This document shows, one piece after another, positions 7,267-16,491 of a DNA stretch of 35,655 nucleotides. A model generated the notes under the pieces. The model was not told where the DNA came from. It ran no database searches and saw only the letters and a list, made by a program, of their open reading frames with translations. The position numbers were made by a program, and so were the translations under genes. Source of the stretch: an uncultured Muribaculaceae bacterium (GTDB lineage Bacteria > Bacteroidota > Bacteroidia > Bacteroidales > Muribaculaceae); contig CAJUJB010000026.1 of NCBI GenBank assembly GCA_910586595.1, positions 1 through 35,655 of the forward strand. Reading direction: 5' to 3'. Position 1 is the first letter of the stretch. Every line of letters begins with the position of its first letter.

Positions 7267-9897
7267 ATGGCAAGTCGTCGAACCAAAGCTTTAATCAGCT
7301 TAATATTTTTGATTTGTGCTCAGATTGTCTGTGCACAAGTCATACTGCGAGGCAAAGTATCTGATGCTTCCGGACGAGCTCTCGAAGCCATGATTACAGT
7401 GATGGATGCCGGCAGGATTGTAGCACACACAATGGCTGAAGAGTCTGGAGAATATACTCTTGAATTTTCGGCTCAGTCCGACAGTATCACTCTGAGAGCT
7501 TCAATGCTTGGATATACTCCTCTTAAAAAGAATATTAAAGCGACGTCAAGTCGAATTGATCTGGTTTTACAGGGAGGAAATACACTCAAAGACTTTGTTG
7601 TTGTTGCCGACAAGATAACCGAGCGAGGAGATACTATAAGTTTTAATGTCGGCTCTTACCAAGATAAGTCAGACCGTGTTATCGGAGATGTAATTAAAAA
7701 GATGCCGGGGTTGGAAGTCAGCGAGTCCGGGCGTATAAGTTTCAACGGCAAGGAGGTAAAAAATTTCTACGTTGAAGATATGGATCTTCTGCAGGGAAGA
7801 TACGGCATAGCCACAAATAATGTCTCGGCCAATGATGTGGCTTCCGTTCAGGTCTACCAAAATCATCAGCCGATAAGAGCCCTCAAAGACGTAACTCCGT
7901 CAGAAGATATAACCATAAATCTCAAACTGAAATCAACAGCGAAAGGTACATGGACAATATCAGCGATGGGTGGGGGCGGCTATAAACCTGCATTATGGGC
8001 TGCCGAGCTTGTTGCTATGTTTTTCGGAAAGAAAGTGCAAAACATGACTACTTACAAGGGGAATAACTGCGGGATAGATGTCAATACCGAACTAAAGTCG
8101 ATGACAGACGACAATCTTCCGCACTTCATTAATAAGGCTCCTCTTTCAGTTGCGACTCCTCCAAATCCTGGTATAGCCACCCGCCGCTATATCGACAATC
8201 AATCAAATACTATAAGTGTAAATCAGTTGGTTAAAACTGATTCCCTTACAACTTTGACATTTAATTTAGGATATTATAATGACCTACTTCGTAAATCGGG
8301 AGAAGAAATATCTCAGCAATATGAACCGGTTTCCGGAAAATATCGAAGTATATATAAGGAGTTAAGAGCTCGTAATTACATAAATTCATTATCTGCCGCA
8401 ACGAATTATAAGAGGAATGATAAGAGTTTATACCTGGATAATTCTTTGAATATAAATACGAATTGGAATCATGACAATGGCACTGCAATAACCACCAGTA
8501 GTTTTACTTCAGGGAAAACAATAGTTGACCAACATCTTGATAATCCAGCTATTGAAATAACCGACCGACTTAGCTTTATTAAGAATGGTGGAAAGCATGC
8601 ATGGGAAATGTATCTATCAGCAGGATGGAACCACAAGCCCCAGACTCTATCCGTTGAAATGGATGAGGCCTCACAAAGTTCAAATCCGATTCAGGAATAC
8701 ACAACTGATGCAATTTTGGCGAATCTATTCACTTCCAGAAGTTTACAAGTGGATAAGGTAAGACTTTATACCGGTATCTTTACGGAATTCAATATGGAAA
8801 ATGTGAAGTCGGAACTTGACGGAATACAATTAGCCGACAGAGATTTGATGCAAAATGATTTTTTATTCGGAAAATTCAATATTGGTGTTCAGCCAAAAAT
8901 ATCGTATCCGACAGGGAACTTTTACGGTGAGTTAACTTTGTCTGCTTATTATAATCTGCAGTGGCTCAATGACAGGATAGACCAATCCAGAGGAACGACT
9001 TGGAATTATATAACTCTAATGCCCCAGGCACATATAACATATAAGATGAGGCGCAACTGGTTGGCATTCGACGTAACCTATAACAAGATGAAAGATAATT
9101 CACAGAGGGCTGCCACAGGAATTGTAATGACCGACTATCTTTCATTCCGAAGATCGGAGATTGAGCGTACAATGAAAGATGAAACATGGTTAACATCATT
9201 AGCTTACTATTTTTCCAATCCTTTCCATCAGATTTTTGGTAATGCAAGCCTATGCTGGAATCAGTTCAGGCATAACAGCATCATGGGTTATGATTACGAT
9301 GGGTTGTCGACTGTGAGCATCAATTTGCCATTGCAAAACACAGCAAACAGTTATTCCGTTACAGCAAACTTAAACAAAGGGCTCGGCTTCTGGAGTACGA
9401 CCGTGAAATTAGGCGCCACAGCTTCGCTATACAAAGGGAATTCTTTGATAAATAAATCACTCTTTGCGTTCAATTCCAAAACATGGAGTGGCAGCCTTTT
9501 AATTTCAACAACTCCTACCCGTTGGATGGGAGCCGCTCTTGCGTTCGCATATGGCGAGAATAGAAGTGAAACGAAGGGAATAGAAGTCAATTCTCCATGG
9601 GTGCGTACTTGGACAGGTAGAGCCGATATTAATTTCTATCCGCTTAAGAATCTAATATTCAACATCTCAGCTGAAAATAACTATACGAATTTGACTTCTG
9701 GAGACAAGAACGTGTGGTTTGGAGACTCAAAAATAACTTATCGACAAGGAAGATTTGAGTGGAATTTGGCTTTTAACAACATTTTCAACTTCAAATCGTT
9801 CACAAAAGTGAGCTATAACGCTATGGATATCTACACCAGTACCTACGCCCTCCGCGAGCGGAATGTGATGCTTACGGTGAGGATGAAACTTTTGTAA
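7267..9897 (+). CDS. Outer-membrane beta-barrel protein with carboxypeptidase-regulatory and plug-like domains
   Basis: An 876-residue protein with a signal peptide ending near ICAQIVCAQ (about residue 23). Residues 25-105 form a carboxypeptidase D regulatory-like fold (LRGKVSDASGRALEAMITVMDAG). Residues from about 125 to 220 resemble a TonB-receptor plug (VIGDVIKKMPGLEVSESGRISFNGKEV), and the rest is a long barrel of alternating aromatic strands ending in a barrel-like strand (RNVMLTVRMKLL). No TonB box is obvious. It directly follows the GLPGLI gene. In Bacteroidota this pairing is common, suggesting shared work at the outer membrane; the ligand is unknown. Its AT-richer codon use than the housekeeping genes fits accessory DNA. 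Confidence 0.85.
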   Translation: MASRRTKALISLIFLICAQIVCAQVILRGKVSDASGRALEAMITVMDAGRIVAHTMAEESGEYTLEFSAQSDSITLRASMLGYTPLKKNIKATSSRIDLVLQGGNTLKDFVVVADKITERGDTISFNVGSYQDKSDRVIGDVIKKMPGLEVSESGRISFNGKEVKNFYVEDMDLLQGRYGIATNNVSANDVASVQVYQNHQPIRALKDVTPSEDITINLKLKSTAKGTWTISAMGGGGYKPALWAAELVAMFFGKKVQNMTTYKGNNCGIDVNTELKSMTDDNLPHFINKAPLSVATPPNPGIATRRYIDNQSNTISVNQLVKTDSLTTLTFNLGYYNDLLRKSGEEISQQYEPVSGKYRSIYKELRARNYINSLSAATNYKRNDKSLYLDNSLNINTNWNHDNGTAITTSSFTSGKTIVDQHLDNPAIEITDRLSFIKNGGKHAWEMYLSAGWNHKPQTLSVEMDEASQSSNPIQEYTTDAILANLFTSRSLQVDKVRLYTGIFTEFNMENVKSELDGIQLADRDLMQNDFLFGKFNIGVQPKISYPTGNFYGELTLSAYYNLQWLNDRIDQSRGTTWNYITLMPQAHITYKMRRNWLAFDVTYNKMKDNSQRAATGIVMTDYLSFRRSEIERTMKDETWLTSLAYYFSNPFHQIFGNASLCWNQFRHNSIMGYDYDGLSTVSINLPLQNTANSYSVTANLNKGLGFWSTTVKLGATASLYKGNSLINKSLFAFNSKTWSGSLLISTTPTRWMGAALAFAYGENRSETKGIEVNSPWVRTWTGRADINFYPLKNLIFNISAENNYTNLTSGDKNVWFGDSKITYRQGRFEWNLAFNNIFNFKSFTKVSYNAMDIYTSTYALRERNVMLTVRMKLL

Positions 9898-10010
9898 ATG
9901 TCGGTATATTTTCTTAAAAATAAAGGCGCCATTAAGCTCATTACACAAAGACAATACGTTGTGGTGCCCTTGACCTTTTATTACGCGGGGTAAAAATCGC
10001 GTTTTTTCCG

Positions 10011-10018
10011 TAACTTTG
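10011..10018 (+). promoter_or_regulatory. -7 promoter box of the EamA exporter gene
   Basis: TAACTTTG matches TAnnTTTG and lies 21 bases before the ATG. No TTG is found at the usual upstream distance, so only the -7 element is supported. Confidence 0.5.
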
Positions 10019-10039
10019 CACTCCGAAAGAATGTAAGGT

Positions 10040-10972
10040 ATGAAAAAGATTGATTGGAGAGGGCACGCCGCAATGTTCGGCGCCAACACCATATGGGGAT
10101 TAATGTCGCCTATAGTAAAACTGGTAATGGCCGGAGGAATCATCACTCCGATACTGCTTACCCATCTGCGCGTAGTCGGAGCTATGATCCTATTCTGGAT
10201 TGTGTCATTTTTCCAGAAACGCGAGCATGTCAGCACTACGGACCTTTTGAAGCTGTTCGCAGCCTCGCTGTTGGCGATTGTATTCAATCAAGGTTGCTTT
10301 GTATTCGGAGTAGGTCTTACCTCTCCAGCGGATGCCTCCATCATTACGACAAGTATGCCTCTTTGGGCGATGATTCTGGCTGCCATATTCCTCCATGAAC
10401 CAATAACCGGAAGGAAGGTGCTGGGCATAGCGGCCGGAGCAAGCGGGGCCGTCCTACTGATTCTTGGCAACAGCCCTTCGGGCGCAAGCGTAAGCGGAAG
10501 TGATGCCATAATTGGCGATCTGCTGGTTTTAGGCGCCCAGTTGAGTTATGCGAGTTATCTGGTGTTGTTCAAGCACTTTGTAAGCCGATATTCTCTGGTG
10601 ACCACAATGAAATGGATGTTTACATTCGCCACCCTCTGCATACTGCCATTTTCAGCAAAGAGCTACTATACAGCCGAGTGGGCCTCTCTTTCGACGGGTG
10701 ATATAGTCTCGGTGGCCTTCATTGTAGTCGGGGCAACCTTTGTAAGTTATTTACTTGTGACAATCGGCATGCGCCTGCTCCGCCCCACAGTGGCCGGCAT
10801 GTACAATTACGTACAACCCGTGCTTGCCTGCGCTCTTACTGTGGCTATGGGCATGGATCATTTCACGGCAGTCAAAGCTTTTGCAATTGCCCTTATATGC
10901 AGCGGAGTATTCCTTGTTACCTCCAGCAAAAGCCGGGCCGACGAACTTGCGGCTGCCGAGGCAGAAAAATAA
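10040..10972 (+). CDS. EamA/DMT-family inner-membrane exporter
   Basis: A 310-residue integral membrane protein with about ten hydrophobic helices in two repeated halves, the layout of drug/metabolite transporters. Typical features include GANTIWGLMSPIVK in helix 1 and FLHEPITGRKVLGIAAGASGAVLLI at the end of the first repeat. The second repeat ends with VFLVTSSK. The C-terminal tail is cytosolic and charged (SRADELAAAEAEK). Family members move amino acids, sugars or other small metabolites; substrate cannot be told from sequence. Its stop codon directly abuts the last codon of the convergent helicase gene, leaving no room for a terminator between them. Confidence 0.88.
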   Translation: MKKIDWRGHAAMFGANTIWGLMSPIVKLVMAGGIITPILLTHLRVVGAMILFWIVSFFQKREHVSTTDLLKLFAASLLAIVFNQGCFVFGVGLTSPADASIITTSMPLWAMILAAIFLHEPITGRKVLGIAAGASGAVLLILGNSPSGASVSGSDAIIGDLLVLGAQLSYASYLVLFKHFVSRYSLVTTMKWMFTFATLCILPFSAKSYYTAEWASLSTGDIVSVAFIVVGATFVSYLLVTIGMRLLRPTVAGMYNYVQPVLACALTVAMGMDHFTAVKAFAIALICSGVFLVTSSKSRADELAAAEAEK

Positions 10973-12562
10973 TTATCTGTGGCGCTGCCGGCTCTTCTTT
11001 TTCTTCTCGGGCTGGCGCAAGCCTGCGGCAAGACGCATGGCTACCAAGCGCCGCAAAGCCGGCGTATTGAGGCGAGGATCTGAGGCCATAGCGGAGTTGA
11101 AATGCTCTACAGCCGCTCTGAAGTCATGGTTACTGAATGCCGCTTCAGCCTTACGGAGAAATTCCTCGGCCTTCGCCACCCGCAGAGCATCCTCCCTTGC
11201 GCGCACATCGTTGAAACTGCGGCTGAACCTGAGCACCTCAGGATTTACGAATACATCGCGTGCCTCGATGCCGGAGAGGAGCCGGATGCCCTCGATTGAT
11301 GTGCAACGGCTCAAAGCCACATAGACCTGGCCTCCGGCAAACGCGCCACCACGCCCAAGGTCAATGTCAATATTATCGAAAGTCAGCCCCTGGCTCTTAT
11401 GTATAGTGATAGCCCAGGCTGTGCGGAGCGGGAATTGGGTAAAGGTGCCTTTGACCCGGGTAGAGACTGTCTTCGACTTAGGCTCGTATTCGTAATTAAC
11501 ATTCTCCCATGTCACCGGCTCAACATCAATTTCACTCCCGTCTTCAAGACGCACAATAAGATTATCCGGGGTGGCAGCTTCCACGATGCCGAGTGTACCG
11601 TTGACATATCTGCGCTCCACATCGTTACGGAGGAAGATAACCTGCGCACCGACCTTAAGCGTGAGGCTCAGATCGGTAGGATATGCCGTAGGAGGGAAAT
11701 CGCCGGTAATCTCCCCTTCGTAAACCATAGGTGTCTCCGGAAGGAGATCAAGCTGTTGGTCATTAATCCGCTTTACGGTGTCGCGGCGGGCAGCCAAAGT
11801 CATAACCATTTTATCGCTTGAAGCATCAAGACTACCTATCCGACCGTTGACCGACCGGATGTCGTCGTGAGATGGAATGCCGAGACGATAGCGGTCGAGC
11901 ATCTCGACAAAAGACTTGTTTTTCTGGCGATAGACCTTGCGGAGTTCTATCGATGTAAGCCCGAACTGAGCGAAAACATTTGCATTGAAGAAGAACTGAT
12001 GCTGGTAGCCGCGCTGCAAGATGGAGCGGTCTTCCTGAGTTACGACGGGCTCGAGCTGGAAAACGTCTCCAACAAGCAATAGCTGCTTACCTCCGAAAGG
12101 CTTCCGCCGGTCGCCACCGAATGTACGCAGTATGCGGTCGATAAGATCAATCATATCGGCCCTGACCATGGAGATCTCATCTATGACAATAAGCTCTATT
12201 TCCTTGAAGAGCTTGATTGCCTTGCCGGAGAGCTTCAATCTGTCGCGGAGGCGGCCTGGTGCAAATTCCGGATCATCCGGCAGCACAGGCCGCAAAGGCA
12301 AATGAAAAAACGAGTGGAGAGTCTGGCCCCCGACATTTACAGCCGCAATGCCTGTAGGCGCGAGCACAGCATGTTTCTTTGCAGTATGGTCAATCACATA
12401 CCGAAGGAAGGTCGATTTACCCGTACCGGCTTTGCCCGTAAGGAATACTGAGGCTGAGGTATTCTCCACAAGCTGAAGGAGAGCCCTGAATTCAGGGTTC
12501 TCCATATCAATCGCCGTCTGTGGCGCATCAGTTGCCCGTCGCGGGGCATGCAAGGAGGTCAT
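10973..12562 (-). CDS. PIF1-like AAA/superfamily 1 DNA helicase
   Basis: A 529-residue ATPase. Walker A is LTGKAGTGKSTF (43-52), then APTGIAAVNVGGQTLHSFF (motif Ia), Walker B LIVIDEISMV, GDVFQLEPV, and WAITIHKSQGLTFDNIDIDLG with YVALSRC near residues 400-435, the RecD/PIF1 motif VI region. Such helicases unwind 5'-3' at replication barriers or G-quadruplexes. Residues 470-520 form a TPR-like helical tail ending in a lysine/arginine cluster. The annotated ATG overlaps the nitroreductase stop by 4 bases; Met20 (MENPEF) is an alternative start. Family firm, exact role inferred. Confidence 0.9.
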   Translation of the reverse strand: MTSLHAPRRATDAPQTAIDMENPEFRALLQLVENTSASVFLTGKAGTGKSTFLRYVIDHTAKKHAVLAPTGIAAVNVGGQTLHSFFHLPLRPVLPDDPEFAPGRLRDRLKLSGKAIKLFKEIELIVIDEISMVRADMIDLIDRILRTFGGDRRKPFGGKQLLLVGDVFQLEPVVTQEDRSILQRGYQHQFFFNANVFAQFGLTSIELRKVYRQKNKSFVEMLDRYRLGIPSHDDIRSVNGRIGSLDASSDKMVMTLAARRDTVKRINDQQLDLLPETPMVYEGEITGDFPPTAYPTDLSLTLKVGAQVIFLRNDVERRYVNGTLGIVEAATPDNLIVRLEDGSEIDVEPVTWENVNYEYEPKSKTVSTRVKGTFTQFPLRTAWAITIHKSQGLTFDNIDIDLGRGGAFAGGQVYVALSRCTSIEGIRLLSGIEARDVFVNPEVLRFSRSFNDVRAREDALRVAKAEEFLRKAEAAFSNHDFRAAVEHFNSAMASDPRLNTPALRRLVAMRLAAGLRQPEKKKKSRQRHR

Positions 12563-13314
12563 CCCTCCTCGTTAGCGCCAATGGCTTTGAGCAGTTCCTG
12601 ACCAACCCGCTCATGCAGCTCACGAGGATAGCGGATCTCAGCATAAACCTGCGCAAGAGTCTGCCTGAAGTTTTCAGCGACAAAGCGTTTTGATTCCTCA
12701 AGTTGTTCTTTCTCAGCATACCAGAGGTCGATATCCGCAGCAGACGGGTCATGGTAGACCTCATGGCTGACAATGGCACCGAGCGGAAGACGGTCGGAGG
12801 GGCTTGTCCTAACAGTCTCCTCCGGATAGCCTACGGCCACGGAGAAGAGAGGAATTACGCCTTCTGGCAATTGAAGAGCCTTGGAGAAGCCGTCGAGATT
12901 ATAGGTGACCGTTCCGAGGTAACAGCATCCTACCCCAGCCTGCTCAGCAGCCGTGACAAACTGCTGTGCAAAAATCGTGGCATCAATTATTGCTGTGAGT
13001 TTACCACCGGCATTGTCGAGGCTATTCTGCGTGTGGCGGGCGTTGCACCATTTTCCGAACCGGCGGACGTCGGCACAGAATGTAAGCAATGCATGGCAAT
13101 TCTTGGCAGACGGTTGCCCGAGATGAAGCTCAGCCAAAGCAGCCTTGCGTTCAGGATCACGTGTGACAATGACACTGTAGAGCTGCATGTTTCCCGTGCT
13201 TGGAGCATGAGCGGCTGCAGAAAGGAGGGCCTCAAGTTCTGCCTCAGATAGAATCTTAGTCGAGGAGAACGAGCGCACAGATGCGCGCGAATGGAAAAAA
13301 TCAGGCTTATTCAT
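12559..13314 (-). CDS. Nitroreductase family flavoprotein (NfsA/FRP-like)
   Basis: A 251-residue FMN enzyme. Residues 8-20 (HSRASVRSFSSTKI) and 38-46 (APSTGNMQL) form the FMN-phosphate binding region. GVGCCYLGTVTYN, AVGYPEE and DRLPLGAIVSHEVY are typical of the NfsA/FRP branch, which uses NADPH to reduce flavins, quinones or nitro compounds by two electrons. It overlaps the META lipoprotein gene by 8 bases at its 5' end and the helicase gene by 4 bases at its 3' end, so the three are coupled. Physiological substrate is not known. Confidence 0.9.
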   Translation of the reverse strand: MNKPDFFHSRASVRSFSSTKILSEAELEALLSAAAHAPSTGNMQLYSVIVTRDPERKAALAELHLGQPSAKNCHALLTFCADVRRFGKWCNARHTQNSLDNAGGKLTAIIDATIFAQQFVTAAEQAGVGCCYLGTVTYNLDGFSKALQLPEGVIPLFSVAVGYPEETVRTSPSDRLPLGAIVSHEVYHDPSAADIDLWYAEKEQLEESKRFVAENFRQTLAQVYAEIRYPRELHERVGQELLKAIGANEEG

Positions 13315-14245
13315 TATCGGTAGAGGTCAATGGTATGCGTTTGAGAGTCATTACTTCCTTTCCTTTTTTATCAAGCAGAAGAACAGTATCCTCGTTCTTG
13401 CCGGCTACGGCGGTTGCAGTTTCTTCGAGCGCCACAAGCATCAGCCTCTCCTGGTCGCCTTTCGGACAAGCCATCCGGGTAACGCCCATATTTGAGAAGT
13501 CAATGGCATTTGTACGCTGGGGATCGATATAAATCTGACCGTTGAAGTAGTTGCAGCCGGTATTGCCATGTACTTTAAGCTCGGCAATGTCGATAAATAT
13601 ATTCGCCTCTTCGTCGTCGATTTTCTTACCGTCGATAGAAGTTACGAGCCAATTGCCGTTCATAAATTCCATATTATGCCGACGGAGAGTCATGACTGTA
13701 TTTCCACTCGCGTTCTTAAGATAGAGGTAAGTCTCCTGACCGATGCGACGGCAATCGACCCCAAGTTTCGAATCATCGTTGAATAAGGAGGCAATCAGAG
13801 CACTGTACTCTACATCGGGGCAATACTTCATTGTGGTGAGGACATTGGAGAATACCATGGAGCCATCACTACGTAATGCGTAAGTACCGTTTATTATATT
13901 GCATCCGTCGGAGGCATAGAAACGCCCCTGAGTATCAAAATTGACATACGGAACATCTTCTTCGGCCTCGATTGTGACGTCGCCCACAGATGCGACAGTC
14001 CATTGTCCTCCCGAGAGCTCCTGCTGGGTAGGTTTCTCAGTAAGCGAAGTCTTGGGTGCTGTAGAGTCGGGCTGTGTGGGGCGGTCTTTCTTTTTCTTAT
14101 TCTTATCAGGTTTCACAGCTTGAGAGGTAACTGTAGATGTGGATTCTGACTTGTCGCCTCCAAAGAGGCCTTTGACGGTTGAGCATGAGCCAAGGCTTAA
14201 AGATGCGGCCAAGGCAATGGCAATGTATACGGAATATGATTTCAT
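13307..14245 (-). CDS. Lipoprotein with two META (HslJ-like) domains
   Basis: A 312-residue lipoprotein; lipobox LGSC gives Cys21. After a lysine-rich, low-complexity linker, two META domains follow: about 80-185 (LSGGQWTVASVGD, ASDGCNIINGTY, TMKYCPD) and about 195-305 (MNGNWLVTSIDGKKI, GNTGCNYFNGQI, VTRMACP). Each has the paired Gly-Cys-Asn and Cys signature seen in HslJ. META proteins are linked to heat or antibiotic stress tolerance but lack a defined activity. It heads the helicase-nitroreductase operon. Likely anchored in the outer membrane, facing the periplasm. Confidence 0.85.
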   Translation of the reverse strand: MKSYSVYIAIALAASLSLGSCSTVKGLFGGDKSESTSTVTSQAVKPDKNKKKKDRPTQPDSTAPKTSLTEKPTQQELSGGQWTVASVGDVTIEAEEDVPYVNFDTQGRFYASDGCNIINGTYALRSDGSMVFSNVLTTMKYCPDVEYSALIASLFNDDSKLGVDCRRIGQETYLYLKNASGNTVMTLRRHNMEFMNGNWLVTSIDGKKIDDEEANIFIDIAELKVHGNTGCNYFNGQIYIDPQRTNAIDFSNMGVTRMACPKGDQERLMLVALEETATAVAGKNEDTVLLLDKKGKEVMTLKRIPLTSTDNE

Positions 14246-14310
14246 ATCGTTGGTAGTCGTTAGTTATGAAATATCAACGTGCGGACAAAGTAGGATGTTT
14301 CCCGCAGAGA

Positions 14311-14318
14311 CAAAATTA
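14311..14318 (-). promoter_or_regulatory. -7 promoter box upstream of the META lipoprotein gene
   Basis: On the minus strand this reads TAATTTTG, a match to TAnnTTTG, about 65 bases before the ATG. No -33 TTG is at the standard distance, so the call is tentative. Confidence 0.4.
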
Positions 14319-14331
14319 GTCATAATTCCCC

Positions 14332-14362
14332 AAAAAAAGGCCGCCCGCTGGCAGCGGACGGC
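14332..14362 (-). terminator. Rho-independent terminator of the GH43-type gene
   Basis: A GC-rich 10-base stem (GCCGTCCGCT with AGCGGGCGGC, one G-U) and 3-base loop is followed on the minus strand by seven Ts. It lies 26 bases past the stop at 14389. Confidence 0.9.
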
Positions 14363-14388
14363 ACAAAAAATGTTAATGGTGTCGCAGG

Positions 14389-15381
14389 TCAATTTTCGGG
14401 AAAGGCAGCCTTCAGTCGTGCAATCTCGGCACGAGTAACAGGAATTACCGATCCATGACGCGGATGGAAGTCCATCTTCACATCACCGTCGAGCATCTTG
14501 AAATTGACGAGGTCGGTTGTCTCGCAGAATTCATAGCGACCTTTCATATAGACGTCATACATGAGAATGTACTTATCAGAGCCGATGAGCTTGAAGATGC
14601 CAGAGCCTTCGACGGCATCTGTTGTCTGCTGCTTGTATTCTCCATCTTCAACCCATTCTCCAGATGTCAGGCTGCGTGTGATGGCATTCTTGATGCCATT
14701 GCCGTGGCCTTCGGTCTTATAGAAGAGATGGAAGACACCATCCTTGAGAATTATATCTCCATCGATGCACGAGAGTTTATTCTCAGGGATGAAGAGGGGC
14801 TGCGGCTCGCCTTCAAGATCGGTAAATTCCGGATTAGCATATGCATAGTATATGATGTCGGGGCCATCGCCATGCTGCATTGACCAATATACCAAATATT
14901 TCGAAGCTTCAGGGTCGAAAATCACCTGAGGGGCCCATACACGCTTAAGGTCTTCATGGCCCTCATAGCGTTCCTGGATATTTATCACCGAAGAAGACCA
15001 GTTGACCAGATCGGAAGATTTCAGCAGCACCATCGCCCGATTGGAATCCCAGCCCTTGCACGATGTCATATCGGTCAACACCATATAGAAGGTTGAATCG
15101 CCCTGGCAGCGCAGAATAAAGGGATCTCGAACACCACCGGTAGAGCTGATTTTCTTAGAGTCAAGAACCGGACGATTACCATTGAGGGCATGGAAGTCGA
15201 GCGAGTCGCCACTCAGAGCGTAGCAAACTTGTTCCTGCTCGGGATCGTTGCCCGTAAAATATGCAAAGAGGTAGCCGTCGAATTCATTTGGATCAGGTTC
15301 TACAGTAGCCTGCTGCTTTGAGCAAGACATCATTCCGGCCGCGAGAAGTAAAGAAAAGGCCGGGTAAAGAATGTGTTTCAT
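14389..15381 (-). CDS. Glycoside hydrolase family 43-type lipoprotein
   Basis: A 330-residue lipoprotein (lipobox region AGMMSCS, Cys20) with a five-bladed propeller pattern. GH43-like catalytic candidates are an Asp in the first blade (FAYFTGND), the pKa-modulating Asp in GGVRDPFIL and the general acid Glu in DAVEGSGIF; WAPQVIFDPEASKYLVYWS is a typical second-blade sequence. The family cleaves arabinan, xylan or galactan side chains. It stands alone between its own promoter and terminator, with no SusC/SusD pair nearby, so it is not part of a classical polysaccharide utilisation locus. Substrate is open. Confidence 0.85.
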   Translation of the reverse strand: MKHILYPAFSLLLAAGMMSCSKQQATVEPDPNEFDGYLFAYFTGNDPEQEQVCYALSGDSLDFHALNGNRPVLDSKKISSTGGVRDPFILRCQGDSTFYMVLTDMTSCKGWDSNRAMVLLKSSDLVNWSSSVINIQERYEGHEDLKRVWAPQVIFDPEASKYLVYWSMQHGDGPDIIYYAYANPEFTDLEGEPQPLFIPENKLSCIDGDIILKDGVFHLFYKTEGHGNGIKNAITRSLTSGEWVEDGEYKQQTTDAVEGSGIFKLIGSDKYILMYDVYMKGRYEFCETTDLVNFKMLDGDVKMDFHPRHGSVIPVTRAEIARLKAAFPEN

Positions 15382-15407
15382 GATGATGGATATGAAGGAT
15401 TATACGG

Positions 15408-15437
15408 CAAAGGTACAAAATTTCACTAATAGTGCAA
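15408..15437 (-). promoter_or_regulatory. Promoter of the GH43-type gene
   Basis: On the minus strand, TTG (15435-15437) lies 19 bases before TACCTTTG (15408-15415), matching the Bacteroidetes consensus. The ATG follows 27 bases later. Confidence 0.7.
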
Positions 15438-15493
15438 AACCGGCGGCCCAAGGGCAGATTAACAGGCGGAAGACATAATTGCCAAGCATGGAT

Positions 15494-15524
15494 TTGAATA
15501 GTCGGGCAAAAAAGAGTAATTTTG
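15494..15524 (+). promoter_or_regulatory. Promoter of the DUF1893/ECF transporter genes
   Basis: TTG at 15494-15496 is followed after exactly 20 bases by TAATTTTG at 15517-15524. It lies inside the longest version of the next ORF, so that ORF must start downstream, at 15545. Confidence 0.75.
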
Positions 15525-15544
15525 CGAAGTCAAACCGTAATGTA

Positions 15545-15958
15545 ATGCAACAACTGATAGATATTCTTCACCATGAGAAATGCTCTTGTGTAATAAAAAA
15601 CAAGAGTGGAATCCGACTTTGCCACCAACGCGGCGTCAAAGATCTTCTTGAGTTGCTGAAGAACGACCCGGAAGTTCTGACGGAAGCGAGTATAGCCGAC
15701 AAAGTTGTTGGCAAAGGTGCCGCGGCCCTGATGATACTCGGAGGTGTGCGGCATGTCTACGCCTATGTAATGAGTCAGCCCGCGCTTGAATTGCTCACAG
15801 CATCAGGTGTAAAGACAGAATACACTACACTTGCCCCTAACATTATAAACCGTGCTGGCACGGGAGTATGCCCGGTAGAAAGCCGCTGTGCCCCTTGCAA
15901 AACCGCCTCCGAGTGTCTCCCGCTTATTGAAGACTTCATCAACCAAATTCAAAAATGA
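15545..15958 (+). CDS. DUF1893 domain protein
   Basis: A 137-residue cytosolic protein. The open frame extends up to 15479, but a full promoter sits inside that extension, so I take the ATG at 15545 (MQQLIDILHHEKCSCVI). The DUF1893 core is visible as VIKNKSGIRLCHQRGVKDLLELL and ADKVVGKGAAALMILGGV. The last 40 residues carry four cysteines (CPVESRCAPCKTASEC) that could bind metal or a cluster. DUF1893 resembles a cytidine-deaminase-like fold but its activity is not established. The stop overlaps the ECF S-component start (ATGA), so the two are coupled. Confidence 0.85.
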   Translation: MQQLIDILHHEKCSCVIKNKSGIRLCHQRGVKDLLELLKNDPEVLTEASIADKVVGKGAAALMILGGVRHVYAYVMSQPALELLTASGVKTEYTTLAPNIINRAGTGVCPVESRCAPCKTASECLPLIEDFINQIQK

Positions 15959-16491
15959 AAACTATAGAGACTCCCACATCGCCACTGCTCACCCTTCGCT
16001 TCACCTCTCTGAAGACTTATCTTCTCACAATGGCCGTTGTGGCCGGAAACCTCATTTTACCACAAGTCTGCCATCTGATTCCGGCAGGAGGGCCTATCTG
16101 GCTTCCGATATATTTCTTTACTCTGGTAGGGGCATACGCTTACGGATGGCGTGTAGGTTTATTGACCGCCATCGCTTCGCCAATAGTAAATTCAATCTTC
16201 TTCGGCATGCCAGCAGCTGCCGTTTTACCGGCAATCTTGCTCAAATCAATCATCCTGGCCTTAGTGGCCGGCATAGCGGCCCATCGCTACCGCAAAGCCA
16301 CGCTTCCGACACTGGCTGCCGTTGTATTGGCATACCAATGCATAGGCACACTTGCCGAATGGGCTTTATGCGGCTCGTTCGCTACGGCATGCCAGGATTT
16401 CCGCATCGGTCTTCCGGGCATGGCATTCCAGATTTTAGGTGGCTTTGGGGCTATAAAGGCTATCGGCAAGATTACTGCTTCCCGTCCATAA
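15955..16491 (+). CDS. ECF transporter S (substrate-binding) component
   Basis: A 178-residue membrane protein with about five or six helices and the short loops of S components (YAYGWRVGLLTAIASPIVNSIFFGMPAAAVLPAILLKS). S components capture a vitamin or metal and dock on a shared energising module (EcfA/A'/T). None of those genes is here, so it would use a module encoded elsewhere. Coupling by a 4-base overlap to the DUF1893 gene hints that the substrate relates to that protein, but the vitamin is not identifiable. Its 3' end overlaps the convergent reductase gene by 20 bases. Confidence 0.8.
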   Translation: MKTIETPTSPLLTLRFTSLKTYLLTMAVVAGNLILPQVCHLIPAGGPIWLPIYFFTLVGAYAYGWRVGLLTAIASPIVNSIFFGMPAAAVLPAILLKSIILALVAGIAAHRYRKATLPTLAAVVLAYQCIGTLAEWALCGSFATACQDFRIGLPGMAFQILGGFGAIKAIGKITASRP

